DNA of 64,000 nucleotides from Ructibacterium sp965146665 (GTDB taxonomy: Bacteria; Bacillota; Clostridia; Monoglobales; Monoglobaceae). Location of the stretch: assembly GCA_965146665.1 (NCBI GenBank), contig CBCTHE010000002.1, forward strand, positions 1 through 64,000, read 5' to 3'. The notes beneath the pieces were generated by a model. It made no database searches, was not told the DNA's origin, and saw nothing but the letters and a program-made list of their open reading frames with translations. The number at the start of each line of letters is the position of its first letter. The first letter of the stretch is position 1. Of the stretch, positions 27,896-36,693 are shown in pieces. The position numbers were made by a program, and so were the translations under genes.

Positions 27896-29098
27896 TTACC
27901 AAAAACGTTTGTAATTTCCCAGAATTCTGTTCAGCGCTTCCATATAATAATAATCGCCAAACAAATTGGGTTCATTTGTCCCCTTCCAGCCAAAGCCGTA
28001 TGTAGCTGCATTTAAAATTCCCATGTTTTCATCTTCACCTTTTGTCAAATACTTTTTCGTCAAGGTTTCCATGATACGAAAAGCAGCGTTCTTAATATTC
28101 TCTTTATCAGGGTCATCATCCGGAAGATGCTCACAAAGCTCAAACATTCCACATACCGCAATAGAGGAAGCCGAAGTATCCCGCTGCGTTTCATCGTCCG
28201 TATAATACAGGTCCCAATTCGCAACTAAATCTGACGGCATACGATTCAGGAAATAAAAGAGCACCGCCTTTGCCGCCTCTAAAAATGTTTCATCCCCAGT
28301 GTAGTCATAGCTGAGCGGCAATCCAGAAATAGCCCACGCCTGCCCGCGCGCCCATGCCGCATCATCTCCCCCCTTTCCCTGGGACTGATTTGAATCGCTG
28401 ATCATAGAGCCCGTCTCCACATCTGCAATGCCATGCTGAACAATACGGCCGCCGTCCTTAATCATTACCTCCACACTGTTTTTCATATGCCGATATCCCG
28501 CCTCATATAAAAACGTGTCTCCAGTCTGTTCATATGCCCAGAACAGCAAAGGTACGTTATTCATTCCATCCACAATAAAAACACCGTTAAACGGATCCTC
28601 AGGATCATCGAAGTCACCGCACCGCTGGATGATTCCCGGCACGGGCCGGTATAATTGTGCCAGACGATATGCCGCACGGATTGCGGTTTCTCTTGCTTCC
28701 GTGCTTCCCGTCAGCTTATAGTCCGCCACAGCCGAAAGACTGTATAAAAAGCCGACATCATGCGTCTGCATGTGTGTGTCCGTATCCACTCTTTCCCGGT
28801 ATAAAATACTATGAATTTTTCCGGCATCAAGAAATGTTTTATCACCGGTTAGCGCATAAGCCGTCCAAATCGACCCCGACCAGAAGCCATTTGTCCAGGA
28901 ATCGTTCGCACATGCCTTATACCTGCCGTCTTGGGCAACCATGTAAGGGAACGCATATGTAAAAAGCTTCAAATTTTGTCTTACCTTTTCTACCGCATAA
29001 TTCTTCGCCTCTCGAAACATACGATAATCGATATCAGCCTTCTGCAGCCAACGATCCTGCAAGGGCTCCGTTTCTATATTTAAATTGCTGATTTTCAT
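27896..29098 (-). CDS. GH88 unsaturated glucuronyl/galacturonyl hydrolase
   Basis: A cytoplasmic enzyme of 400 residues without a signal peptide. GH88 enzymes hydrate the double bond of the 4,5-unsaturated uronic acid left by polysaccharide lyases, which releases it from the non-reducing end. The fold is an (alpha/alpha)6 barrel with family motifs WTNGFWSGSIW, QTHDVGFLYS (Asp114), FIVDGMNNVPLLFWA (Asp177) and DDAAWARGQAWAISG. Asp114 and Asp177 correspond to the two aspartates known to act in Bacillus UGL. The sequence matches GH88 more than GH105. The ATG at 29098 has GAGAGGG upstream. It is the first gene after the AraC regulator and precedes the importer, so it trims products as they enter. 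It links the heparinase-like lyase to this transport system. Confidence 0.92.
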   Translation of the reverse strand: MKISNLNIETEPLQDRWLQKADIDYRMFREAKNYAVEKVRQNLKLFTYAFPYMVAQDGRYKACANDSWTNGFWSGSIWTAYALTGDKTFLDAGKIHSILYRERVDTDTHMQTHDVGFLYSLSAVADYKLTGSTEARETAIRAAYRLAQLYRPVPGIIQRCGDFDDPEDPFNGVFIVDGMNNVPLLFWAYEQTGDTFLYEAGYRHMKNSVEVMIKDGGRIVQHGIADVETGSMISDSNQSQGKGGDDAAWARGQAWAISGLPLSYDYTGDETFLEAAKAVLFYFLNRMPSDLVANWDLYYTDDETQRDTSASSIAVCGMFELCEHLPDDDPDKENIKNAAFRIMETLTKKYLTKGEDENMGILNAATYGFGWKGTNEPNLFGDYYYMEALNRILGNYKRFW

Positions 29099-29195
29099 CA
29101 AATATATCCCTCTCTTCCAACAAGATAATTTGATGATAGCATATTTGTTTTAAAATTTCACTCACAATAGTTGCCATATAATCGGCAAAAATTGC

Positions 29196-30059
29196 TCAAT
29201 AAATACCATTATTATCCTCTGCTGAAACCATCATGTTTTTTCGATATTTATTCGGGGTTGTACCCGTGAGCATCTTGAATGCACGAATAAAAGTTGTTAT
29301 ATCTTCATATCCTACTGCCAATCCAACCTCAGAAACGTTCTGGCTTGATTGTATCAGTATTTGCTTTGCATGGTTGATTTTGAGACGGGTAATAAATTCA
29401 TGAGGGGTTTCCCCATAGATATTTTTGAATTTTCTGATGAAATAGTACTTGCTTAAATGGCAGATTTGGGCCAATTCATCAACCGTGATCTTTTTTTCAA
29501 TATGATTTTCTATATATTCGGTAGCTAAAGTTAAATCCAGGTTTTCTACTTCATTATTTAAAATAGACAGCTGGGTAAGCAATTCATGAATTTGATGTCC
29601 TGCCAATATTTCGAAGTTTTGCAAATGATGGGAATCCATATAGAGCAGCGTATTAATAGTTTTTTTAAAAATTGCTGTATCAAAAAAGTTCAAAATATAA
29701 AATCCATTGCTAAATAAAAAATCATAATATGCCTTTACGCCAACGCCGCTGATGAGCATAAAATAAATTTCCCAATCCTCTTCTCCCACCGTTCGGTAGA
29801 TATGATGAATGCCGCCGTCCAGAAGAATAATCTGATTATTCGTAATTCTATACTCTTTCCCCTGATACAGCAATTCCCCTTCTCCCGCTATTGTATAAAG
29901 CAGAACATATTCATTTAAATCTGCACGCTCGGCAAAATATTTTTCATGGGCAACAAAATGAGAAAAGCTCCCTAATTGAAAGGGCAACATCTTGCTTTTC
30001 AAGCTCAAGGTATATACGTGGGTAAAAATGATTTCTGCATCTACATTGAATTTACGCAT
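29196..30059 (-). CDS. AraC-family transcriptional regulator of locus 1
   Basis: A cytoplasmic activator-type regulator of about 287 residues. An N-terminal cupin-like sensor domain (about 10-160; LYTIAGEGELLYQGKEYRI, LLDGGIHHIYR) is followed by two helix-turn-helix motifs in the last 100 residues: VDELAQICHLSKYYFIRKFK and VSEVGLAVGYEDITTFIRAFK, ending in the family PNKYRKN motif. The ATG at 30059 has GGAGAG upstream. It lies just upstream of the GH88-importer genes in the same direction, so those genes are its obvious targets; the effector is probably an imported unsaturated sugar. ACTATTGTG, found upstream of GH88 (near 29165) and of the esterase (near 24335), is a candidate half-site. Confidence 0.92.
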   Translation of the reverse strand: MRKFNVDAEIIFTHVYTLSLKSKMLPFQLGSFSHFVAHEKYFAERADLNEYVLLYTIAGEGELLYQGKEYRITNNQIILLDGGIHHIYRTVGEEDWEIYFMLISGVGVKAYYDFLFSNGFYILNFFDTAIFKKTINTLLYMDSHHLQNFEILAGHQIHELLTQLSILNNEVENLDLTLATEYIENHIEKKITVDELAQICHLSKYYFIRKFKNIYGETPHEFITRLKINHAKQILIQSSQNVSEVGLAVGYEDITTFIRAFKMLTGTTPNKYRKNMMVSAEDNNGIY

Positions 30060-30165
30060 AATTCTCTCCATTCTGCCGCTGCGGGCCGATACAATACAAA
30101 TGAAAAATTTCTTATTTTGTAGCAAAAAATGCTAAGATGCTGTCCGCACATCAACGTTTTACACC

Positions 30166-30193
30166 TTTATAAGAGAAGATTCCGACAGCGCAA
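30166..30193 (-). promoter_or_regulatory. Promoter candidate for the locus 1 AraC gene
   Basis: TTGCGC (30193-30188) and TATAAA (30171-30166) with a 16-base spacer on the minus strand, giving a leader of about 100 bases. The leader end shares the 15-base string GCGGCAGAATGGAGA with the esterase leader, immediately before each start codon. Confidence 0.35.
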
Positions 30194-30600
30194 TTAGATC
30201 CACCAGAACATAACGTGGTTCTTTCACGCTATACCTCTCCTCACTTTTTGTACTGTCCGAATAAAATAGTGTAGTTTATAATACGGCATTTTTTTCAATG
30301 ATAGCACAAACATTCTTTCAAATCAAATGCGGTAGTAATAATTGGGCTTATTATATGGAAATTTACTAAAAAAAAACAGAAAGAAAAAATGAATAGTATA
30401 AACTAGTATACGCATAATGAGAATTACTATATCCACAAAAAAACATGTACACATAAGAACTTAAAAAATCTATCGTCAATTTTTTTGAGTATTGTTAAAA
30501 ATCGGGTATATCTTCAACTATTGTAACCTGACTGCCACGCGACAGCCAAATAAATTTATTTTTGACCATCGACTTTTCATATCCCTCTAAATTTATTCGA
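30194..30600. other. AT-rich non-coding spacer
   Basis: No credible gene, repeat array or RNA was recognised here. The sequence is very AT-rich with homopolymer runs (for example AAAAAAAAC near 30370), unlike both flanking loci. It may hold further upstream promoter elements for the AraC gene. Confidence 0.5.
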
Positions 30601-30890
30601 CTATTCCACTTGCAATAATATAATATTGTATGGTATCAAGTTCAAGAATAGATAGTCTCCATAATCTTTTGATTTTACAAGTACCACGGTACGTACAAAC
30701 TTAAATATTTGTCGTACAGCGAAATCTTGCTCGTTCCAAATATCAAGTACAAATTTCCCAATTTTATTTGGGTTTTCACTTCTGATTTTGTCAACGCCAT
30801 AACTATAAATCAGTGAATTTCTTTCTGATATTAACCGTACAGTTTTCTAGTTCTCTTTTCTCACTTTTGCTCGGCATTTCTCACTGCATA
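30601..30890 (-). pseudogene. Possible decayed coding remnant in the AT-rich spacer
   Basis: On the minus strand an 81-codon stretch without a start codon runs from 30846 to a TAG at 30601. It reads KTVRLISERNSLIYSYGVDK and later KFVLDIWNEQDFAVRQIF. One in-frame TAG before it, the same frame reads CSEKCRAKVRKEN, which resembles a zinc-binding Cys pair. The run is coding-like in amino-acid content but too short to classify. Most likely the debris of a lost gene at the boundary between the two loci. Confidence 0.25.
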
Positions 30891-31110
30891 TCGCTAAAAA
30901 TTGGTATGATTTCAAAAAAGAACTTTAACAAAGTACAATGAGAAAACAATTTCGCATTATACTTAATTTGCGAACAGGTGGCGTATCTGCAAAAAAGTAC
31001 AGTTATGTGCCAAAAGGTTTATTTAAACTGCGGGATTGTATCAAAATTGGAGTGACAATACATGACAAACCCCCGCTTTCTATCATGGATTGCGGGTTTT
31101 TTGTATGTAA

Positions 31111-31134
31111 AAAAGCGCCCTGCAGGGCGCTTTT
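31111..31134. terminator. Bidirectional intrinsic terminator, perfect 24-bp palindrome
   Basis: AAAAGCGCCCTGCAGGGCGCTTTT is fully self-complementary. It has T tracts in both directions, so it can stop transcripts from either side. It lies about 107 bases after the stop of the LamG-like protein gene at 31242. A weaker hairpin with a T tract, CCCGC...GCGGGTTTTTT, precedes it at about 31070-31103 on the plus strand. Confidence 0.8.
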
Positions 31135-31241
31135 CTTTCAGTCTATTATCACCAATTTTTTATAAATTCCTGCTCCTCAATTAAGCCGCAGCATCTCATA
31201 CCGCAGAGAGAGCAAGGGGCTCCTCAGCTTTGCGGAGGCAG

Positions 31242-33005
31242 TTAAACATCAGCGGGCGGGCCGTCCGGGGATATGCTGCCTGTCAGCGGTGTCATATTGT
31301 CCACGGAATCCCACAGATAAACCCGATAGGTATAGCTGTCCATATTACCCTTCACCGTTACGCTCTCCAGCGCCTCAGCCGGCGCATCATCCTGTGTCAC
31401 CGGCACGGATATTTCCTCCTGCACCGCGATTGCCGCCAGAGCTCCGTTCTCCTTTTCAAAGGCCGCCAACACCAGCGCGGCCGGAATTGGAGCGGCAGTG
31501 CGGTTGCAGAGCCGCAGAGCCGCGGTCACCTTTGCCGTGCCGGGCGCGGCACCCGGTTCTTCCGAAAAGCTTGAGGCCATGACCTCAAAATCAGGCTCAG
31601 GCTCTGCAGCTGTAATCAGGAGATTATCAATGTACATCTTATCCGCGTCTCCGTCCGCAATCTTAAAACAGCCGCTGGACAAAGGATTTTCCGATGGATC
31701 AGTCACAATGAGAAAGGGCTTCTCCTTGTCATTGTAATAGAGCTTCATTATATTCCCCGTCCGCTCTGCCTTGAAGTAAGCCCATTTGTCGTTCATCTCA
31801 GAAAAATTGAAGATTCCAGGACCCTCCGCTGTCTGCAGGGTATCCCACTCCTCCTTGCCGTTGACCACCTTGAGGATAGAGAAGGTCCCGGTGGATGTAT
31901 CAATATAGGATTTATATCTGCACTGTCCGGGATTCCAGGAGAGATTCCAGCTGATCTCCGGCCAGGCGGAGGCTGTCTCACTAATCTTAAGATTGCATTC
32001 CAGCGTAAAATTGGTCAGCTTGAAATCCTCAGAATTGTACTCGCCTTTGAAGTCATAAGCGCCGCTCTCACTCCCTGCCCCATAGCCGTCTTTTACAGCA
32101 CTGCCGGCATAGGACCAGATTTCATTCCAAATATCCATTTTATGACTGCCGTTATCGTTTGTTGTCACCACCGGATTGTACGACTCAAAATTCTGCTGGT
32201 ATACAGCTTTGTGCCCGGGGGTCAGCTGAGGCACCGGCGCCCTGGTATAGTCTCTGGTTACCAATAAAAAATTGTCCAGATAGAGCGCCGCGTTTGCATT
32301 TTCAAATCCCAGCGCACCGCTGCTGCCATTTGGATTCTCATACTTGCAAATCATCATTGGTTCTGTGGTGCTGTTTAAATAGAGAATAATTTTATTATCA
32401 TACATTTCAAACTGCCAATAATTCCATTTGTCATTGAACACCTCATCAAAATTTTCAATGACCATCTCCGTCCAGTTTGAGCTTTGAGTTTTGCCGTTCA
32501 CCTTTCTGATCTGCTCATAGATCAGTTTTCCAGAACTTTCTCCCTTGCCGCGGTAGAGCATGACCTTGGCAAATTCATCGCTCCAGCGCATCCGGAGCTT
32601 TGCGATCTGCACCCAGTCCGCGCCGTCCGCCGCCGGATAGGAAACCCGCATGTTGCACTTCATAATGCTGTTGCCCATATACCATTCGCCCCAGCCCAGG
32701 CTCGGCCAGCCATAGGATTCCGCCGCCCTGGCAATATGATTGCCGCCCGCCTCACCTACCGTTTCGACCTTTTCACCGGCTCCGGCACTCCAGCTGACGG
32801 TTTTGTCTGTCCCGCCGTCCTGATAGTGCAGGCTGGCATTTCCGTCAAAATCATCCCACATGACCGCTGTTTCACCGGCCTCAACCGCCGGCCGCAGCAC
32901 ATCCGGTGGAATGGCATACAAATCGTCCGCCGCATGGGCATACCTACCGCCCAACATTGTCACCATGAGCATAAGCACCGCACTGAAAGATATCATCCTT
33001 TTCAT
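31242..33005 (-). CDS. Secreted protein with two LamG-like (concanavalin-fold) modules and an Ig-like C-terminal module
   Basis: An exported protein of about 587 residues. The start at 33005 is chosen because GAGGAGG lies 7 bases upstream; a longer frame lacks this. Signal peptide MKRMISFSAVLMLMVTMLGG to about residue 26. Two concanavalin-like modules follow (about 45-235 and 250-465), each ending in a DN-(F/L)-L-(V/I)-T motif: YLDNFLLVTRD and YIDNLLITAAEP. The last 120 residues form an Ig-like unit closing in YRVYLWDSVDNMTPL. Similar units occur in the proteins at 42939-46793 and 62125-64000. No SLH repeats, so it may diffuse or bind to substrate. It is separated from the GH20 gene by a strong terminator and is probably expressed on its own. 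Function probably polysaccharide binding; no catalytic residues seen. Confidence 0.8.
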   Translation of the reverse strand: MKRMISFSAVLMLMVTMLGGRYAHAADDLYAIPPDVLRPAVEAGETAVMWDDFDGNASLHYQDGGTDKTVSWSAGAGEKVETVGEAGGNHIARAAESYGWPSLGWGEWYMGNSIMKCNMRVSYPAADGADWVQIAKLRMRWSDEFAKVMLYRGKGESSGKLIYEQIRKVNGKTQSSNWTEMVIENFDEVFNDKWNYWQFEMYDNKIILYLNSTTEPMMICKYENPNGSSGALGFENANAALYLDNFLLVTRDYTRAPVPQLTPGHKAVYQQNFESYNPVVTTNDNGSHKMDIWNEIWSYAGSAVKDGYGAGSESGAYDFKGEYNSEDFKLTNFTLECNLKISETASAWPEISWNLSWNPGQCRYKSYIDTSTGTFSILKVVNGKEEWDTLQTAEGPGIFNFSEMNDKWAYFKAERTGNIMKLYYNDKEKPFLIVTDPSENPLSSGCFKIADGDADKMYIDNLLITAAEPEPDFEVMASSFSEEPGAAPGTAKVTAALRLCNRTAAPIPAALVLAAFEKENGALAAIAVQEEISVPVTQDDAPAEALESVTVKGNMDSYTYRVYLWDSVDNMTPLTGSISPDGPPADV

Positions 33006-33256
33006 AACACGACCTCCTCTGGCCCTTGTCAGATACTGCCCGTACCTCCAGCAAAAGCCTTTTTTTTTGAAATCCAATCCGGCCGGAAAGAATCCAAAAG
33101 CTTTTTGGTATTTTCAGCCTCAGTATACCGCTGCAGATACTGGCTTGCAATCACAATGTTTTTGTATTGTGTCAATTTTTTATGGCATCGCTGAAGAGCA
33201 TAAAAATTTTGGATATCCATAAAATCTTTGGATCATGGGGAGTCGGAACCCCCAAA

Positions 33257-33298
33257 AGACAGATTGGACACAACCTCTTGGCCGTGTCCAATCTGTCT
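33257..33298 (-). terminator. Intrinsic terminator after the GH20 gene
   Basis: Fifteen-bp perfect stem AGACAGATTGGACAC/GTGTCCAATCTGTCT around a 12-base loop. On the minus strand it is followed by TTTTGGGGG. It lies about 20 bases after the GH20 stop codon and closes the AraC/GH31/GH20 transcript. Confidence 0.85.
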
Positions 33299-33317
33299 CT
33301 ATACTTATAGCACACTG

Positions 33318-35129
33318 TTATTGAATCACAGAGGCGCTGATAAGCTGACGGAAAAACCCATTTCTCCGATACTCCGGGAAAAGCGGCGCCTCCTCCAGCT
33401 CCTCGATCTCCTTGACCTCCCCATTCAGATACGCCAATATGGTCTCCGCCGCATAGGTGAGCCGGGCCTGCATGGCGCCGTAGCGGCTGTCCAGAACCTC
33501 CCAGCCAAAGGCCTTGTTGCTCTCCAGCCACTGCTGCTTGTGCGCACAATGCAGAGCCTCATAATCCTGCTGAAGTCCGGGCAGCAGTTCCTCTGCCGCC
33601 AGCTCCAGATAGCTTCTGTCTCCCGCGGAATAGGCGGGGTAAAGACGTTCAAGCAGCTCGCACTTCTGCCCTGCCACCCGGAAGAGCAGGGAAGCGTATT
33701 CGCACAGCTCCTGCCGCACGCTGGTACACTGGCTGAAAAACTGGTACGCCTTCTGGAAATTCGCCTTCATTTCCGTCAAATTCTCATGATATTCTGTCAG
33801 GTTGATCAGGGGGTCACACCAGATAAACCGTTTTCCCGCCTTGACGTCTCCCCGTTCCCCGTTCTGGAACACTGACATCTGTTCCAAAACCTGCCTGCCC
33901 ATTCCGGTGACAAATTCGGACATCTCCCAGATTCGGTCCGGTGATGCATTCGCCGTATCATAGCAATATTCACTGTAGATTGCCAGGCATGGCAGGGTCA
34001 GCATCATATTGGTCTCTGTGCCGTCGTCACCCCACATGGTGGAAATGACGTGCTCAACACCGCATTCCCGGCAGGCATCCAAAGCGGGGACAGAGCATTC
34101 CATAGCGAACCGGTAGTTCGGCAAAAATCCGTCCCAGGACCAGCCCCCGCCCGCAAACACAACCGGGCGGCCCATGTTCTGGTGCTTTTTGATCATCCGC
34201 GTATAGGCTTCCCGGTCTGTTTGATAATAGTCCCAATATACCAGACCGATCTCCGGAATCTGACCGCACACCTCCGCGGGGACCGTGCCGTCAGGGTCAT
34301 AATACTCTCCCTTCACCGATCCGAACTTAAAGAACATATCACTCCACATCATGGGAGCAAAGCCATACTGACTGCACAGCTCCTGCACCCGGGCCAAATG
34401 CTCGTTTAAAAGCTCAAACCGGTTCCGGTACCCGTGCTCGCGAAGATAGCGCCCCAGTCCGACACCCTCTGCCTCATCCATCCCAATGTGGATACGGGAG
34501 GAACGGAAACACCGGCGCATGACGGCCAAAATCTCCTCCAGAAAATCATAGCTCTCCTTCAGGCCTATCAAAAGCACCTCTCCGGTGTCTTTGATGGCAT
34601 CCGCCTCATGCCATTTGAAATACTCTTCAAAATGCCCCAGCATTTGAATACAGGGCACAACCTCAACCCCCAGGGAGGCCGCATACGCGTCGATCTCTCT
34701 GAGCTCGCCGTCTGTGTATCTGCCGCGCATATGTCCAAAGTAAGGACGGTTTTCCAGCGTAAAAGTATCTTCCATATACAGCATCAAAAGATTCATGCCA
34801 AGGGCCGCCATGGTATTGAGATATTCTTTCACCGCACTCACACGCATGACGCCGTTTCTTGATACGTCCAGCATGGCACCGCAGCTCTGAAACGCCGGCC
34901 TTTGGACAATCTCACAGTCTCCTTTCCCCTCGGTGATACTGCGCGCGCACAGGGTGAACGCCCGCGCGTATTCGCTCAGGGTACTCCCTCCAACCGTGGT
35001 GCGGTCTTTCTCTATCTTCACATAGGCTCCGCTGTACGGAATCATCTCTATTTCACGGCGGTCCTCAAATTTCAGGGTACGCCAAATCACTTCCTGCACG
35101 TGTTTGATCTCTTCCATAGAAACTGACAT
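33318..35129 (-). CDS. GH20 beta-N-acetylhexosaminidase, cytoplasmic
   Basis: An exo-glycosidase of 603 residues that should release terminal beta-linked N-acetylglucosamine or N-acetylgalactosamine. There is no signal peptide, so it acts on imported oligosaccharides. The TIM barrel carries GAMLDVSRNGVMRVSAVKEY, the catalytic pair Asp218-Glu219 in RIHIGMDEAEGVGLG, and a late Trp-rich segment FAGGGWSWDGF. GH20 enzymes use substrate-assisted catalysis with exactly such a DE pair. The C-terminal 200 residues form a helical domain common in intracellular family members. Its start codon lies 2 bases after the GH31 stop codon, so translation is coupled. The pair suggests that the imported sugar contains an N-acetylhexosamine and an alpha-linked hexose or derivative. 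Confidence 0.9.
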   Translation of the reverse strand: MSVSMEEIKHVQEVIWRTLKFEDRREIEMIPYSGAYVKIEKDRTTVGGSTLSEYARAFTLCARSITEGKGDCEIVQRPAFQSCGAMLDVSRNGVMRVSAVKEYLNTMAALGMNLLMLYMEDTFTLENRPYFGHMRGRYTDGELREIDAYAASLGVEVVPCIQMLGHFEEYFKWHEADAIKDTGEVLLIGLKESYDFLEEILAVMRRCFRSSRIHIGMDEAEGVGLGRYLREHGYRNRFELLNEHLARVQELCSQYGFAPMMWSDMFFKFGSVKGEYYDPDGTVPAEVCGQIPEIGLVYWDYYQTDREAYTRMIKKHQNMGRPVVFAGGGWSWDGFLPNYRFAMECSVPALDACRECGVEHVISTMWGDDGTETNMMLTLPCLAIYSEYCYDTANASPDRIWEMSEFVTGMGRQVLEQMSVFQNGERGDVKAGKRFIWCDPLINLTEYHENLTEMKANFQKAYQFFSQCTSVRQELCEYASLLFRVAGQKCELLERLYPAYSAGDRSYLELAAEELLPGLQQDYEALHCAHKQQWLESNKAFGWEVLDSRYGAMQARLTYAAETILAYLNGEVKEIEELEEAPLFPEYRRNGFFRQLISASVIQ

Positions 35130-35131
35130 AT

Positions 35132-36643
35132 CTATTCCATCCTTTCAAAGTACGGCAGACTGTCAAGCGGCGCGTCCACAAGAACGGTCCGGCCGCCGTC
35201 AAGAATCTGTCCATCAGCTGATTTCCATCTTCCGGGAGGCAGGCTAACCTCCCGGGATACCGCGCCCTGTTTGAGTACGGGCGCGGCCAGTATGTCACTG
35301 CCCAGCATGAATTGATCGCTGACCCGTTCAAACCCCTCATTGGGGAACTCATATGCCATGTGACGCATGATCGGCTCACCGGTCTTTGCGGCATGCTCCG
35401 CCAGGGCGAGAATCCTCTCTCCCATTTGCCGGTGCAGTTCCGCCGCCCGCCGCACCATCTCCATCCGCGCCGTGTCCAGCACGCGCCAGGGAGCGGCCGA
35501 GAACTGCATCATGGGACACAGGGCGCTTGCCTGCGCATAACGAACGATCAAATTCCGGTCCAGGGCGTCAGACTGGTCCAAAAAGCTCTGGAACTCCCCG
35601 CCGCCGATCATATCCGGACAATGGTATGCATAGCCCAGCAGTCCCTGCGCCAGAGAGTTGGGGATCAGCATGTTCAGGCCGTCCTGGTCCCAGCTATGGC
35701 ATTTGTCATTGAGCCGCATGACCAGCGCACGGCCGCCCAGATTCCACCCCGCCCGGAGTTCATTCAAGCGGAATTTTCCGGCAAACAGGGCATACTGCCG
35801 GGCATGCTCCTGGGGCAGAGCCGGCCGGTATGCCCTGTCCTCTGCCCGGTAAAAGGACGGATCGCCCCCGTCAAACTTAAAGCCGTCAACGCCATATTCC
35901 CGCATCAGTCCGCATAGCCGCTCCTGAAACCATTTCTCCGCATCCGGATTGGTCAGATCCAGCCCCGCACTCCAGCCGTTCCACCATCTGCGAACCGCCG
36001 GCTGGCCGTCCGGGCCGCAGAGCAGACAGCCCATTTTTTCCAGTGCGCGGAACGCCGCCGAATCCGGAGAGACATAAGGGCACACCCAGAGCATCACCCG
36101 AAATCCCATTTCATGAAGCCTTCTGATCATACCGCGGGGATCCGCAAACTTTCCTGGATGGAACGCAAACTCCCCATAATCCGCCGCCCAGCCGTCGTCT
36201 ATCATCAGAATACCGGCAGGCAGGCCATGCTCCAGGATGCCCTCCGCATACGCCAGAATTCCCTGCTCATTTTGATCCTGCATCAGTTCAATCCATGTGT
36301 TGTACTGCGGCATGGAAAAAAAGAGCGGATCAGGGATTTTTTCTTCAAAGGGGAATCCGCGCCGCATCCCCTCTAAATACGCTTCTTTCAGGCTGTCTCC
36401 CGCCCGAATCAGCTCCGCGGCGCCTGTCACACGGACCGTTCCTTTGCAGAACCGGACGCAAAAGGGTTTCTCCCCCAGCAAAATTCTCCCCCTGCTGGAC
36501 AGAAAAAAGGGAGACGCCTGATTGGGATTTTCCGGCTCCGCCAGGTCGATCACAGCCTCGCTTTCGGCGTCAAAGGGCATCTCCGCCCCACGGTGAACCA
36601 TACCGCCCCACCAATATTCATCCTTCAATAATTCAAATTCCAT
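35132..36643 (-). CDS. GH31-family alpha-glycosidase, cytoplasmic
   Basis: An enzyme of about 503 residues, short for GH31. The start at 36643 has AGGAGG 9 bases upstream. The N-terminal beta domain is brief; the barrel begins near FFSMPQYNTWIELMQDQNEQG and shows ILMIDDGWAADYGEF, MLWVCPYVSPDS, GLDLTNPDAEKWFQ and the nucleophile region VDGFKFDGGDPSFY (Asp at about 258). The acid/base is probably one of the Asp residues of HSWDQDG (about 319-321). The C-terminus has PIMRHMAYEFP and ILAAPVLKQGA, family hallmarks. GH31 covers alpha-glucosidases, xylosidases, galactosidases, sulfoquinovosidases and N-acetylgalactosaminidases, and the specificity cannot be read directly. Pairing with GH20 makes an aminosugar glycan a reasonable guess. 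Confidence 0.88.
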   Translation of the reverse strand: MEFELLKDEYWWGGMVHRGAEMPFDAESEAVIDLAEPENPNQASPFFLSSRGRILLGEKPFCVRFCKGTVRVTGAAELIRAGDSLKEAYLEGMRRGFPFEEKIPDPLFFSMPQYNTWIELMQDQNEQGILAYAEGILEHGLPAGILMIDDGWAADYGEFAFHPGKFADPRGMIRRLHEMGFRVMLWVCPYVSPDSAAFRALEKMGCLLCGPDGQPAVRRWWNGWSAGLDLTNPDAEKWFQERLCGLMREYGVDGFKFDGGDPSFYRAEDRAYRPALPQEHARQYALFAGKFRLNELRAGWNLGGRALVMRLNDKCHSWDQDGLNMLIPNSLAQGLLGYAYHCPDMIGGGEFQSFLDQSDALDRNLIVRYAQASALCPMMQFSAAPWRVLDTARMEMVRRAAELHRQMGERILALAEHAAKTGEPIMRHMAYEFPNEGFERVSDQFMLGSDILAAPVLKQGAVSREVSLPPGRWKSADGQILDGGRTVLVDAPLDSLPYFERME

Positions 36644-36693
36644 CTGTTGATTCCTCCTGTTGACCGCATGCCACACGGCGTACAGCTTCCGGC

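Noticed and set aside
30938..31165. Small plus-strand open frame of 75 codons in the spacer
   Set aside because: No ribosome site, overlaps the terminator palindrome at 31111-31134, and shows no recognisable protein features.
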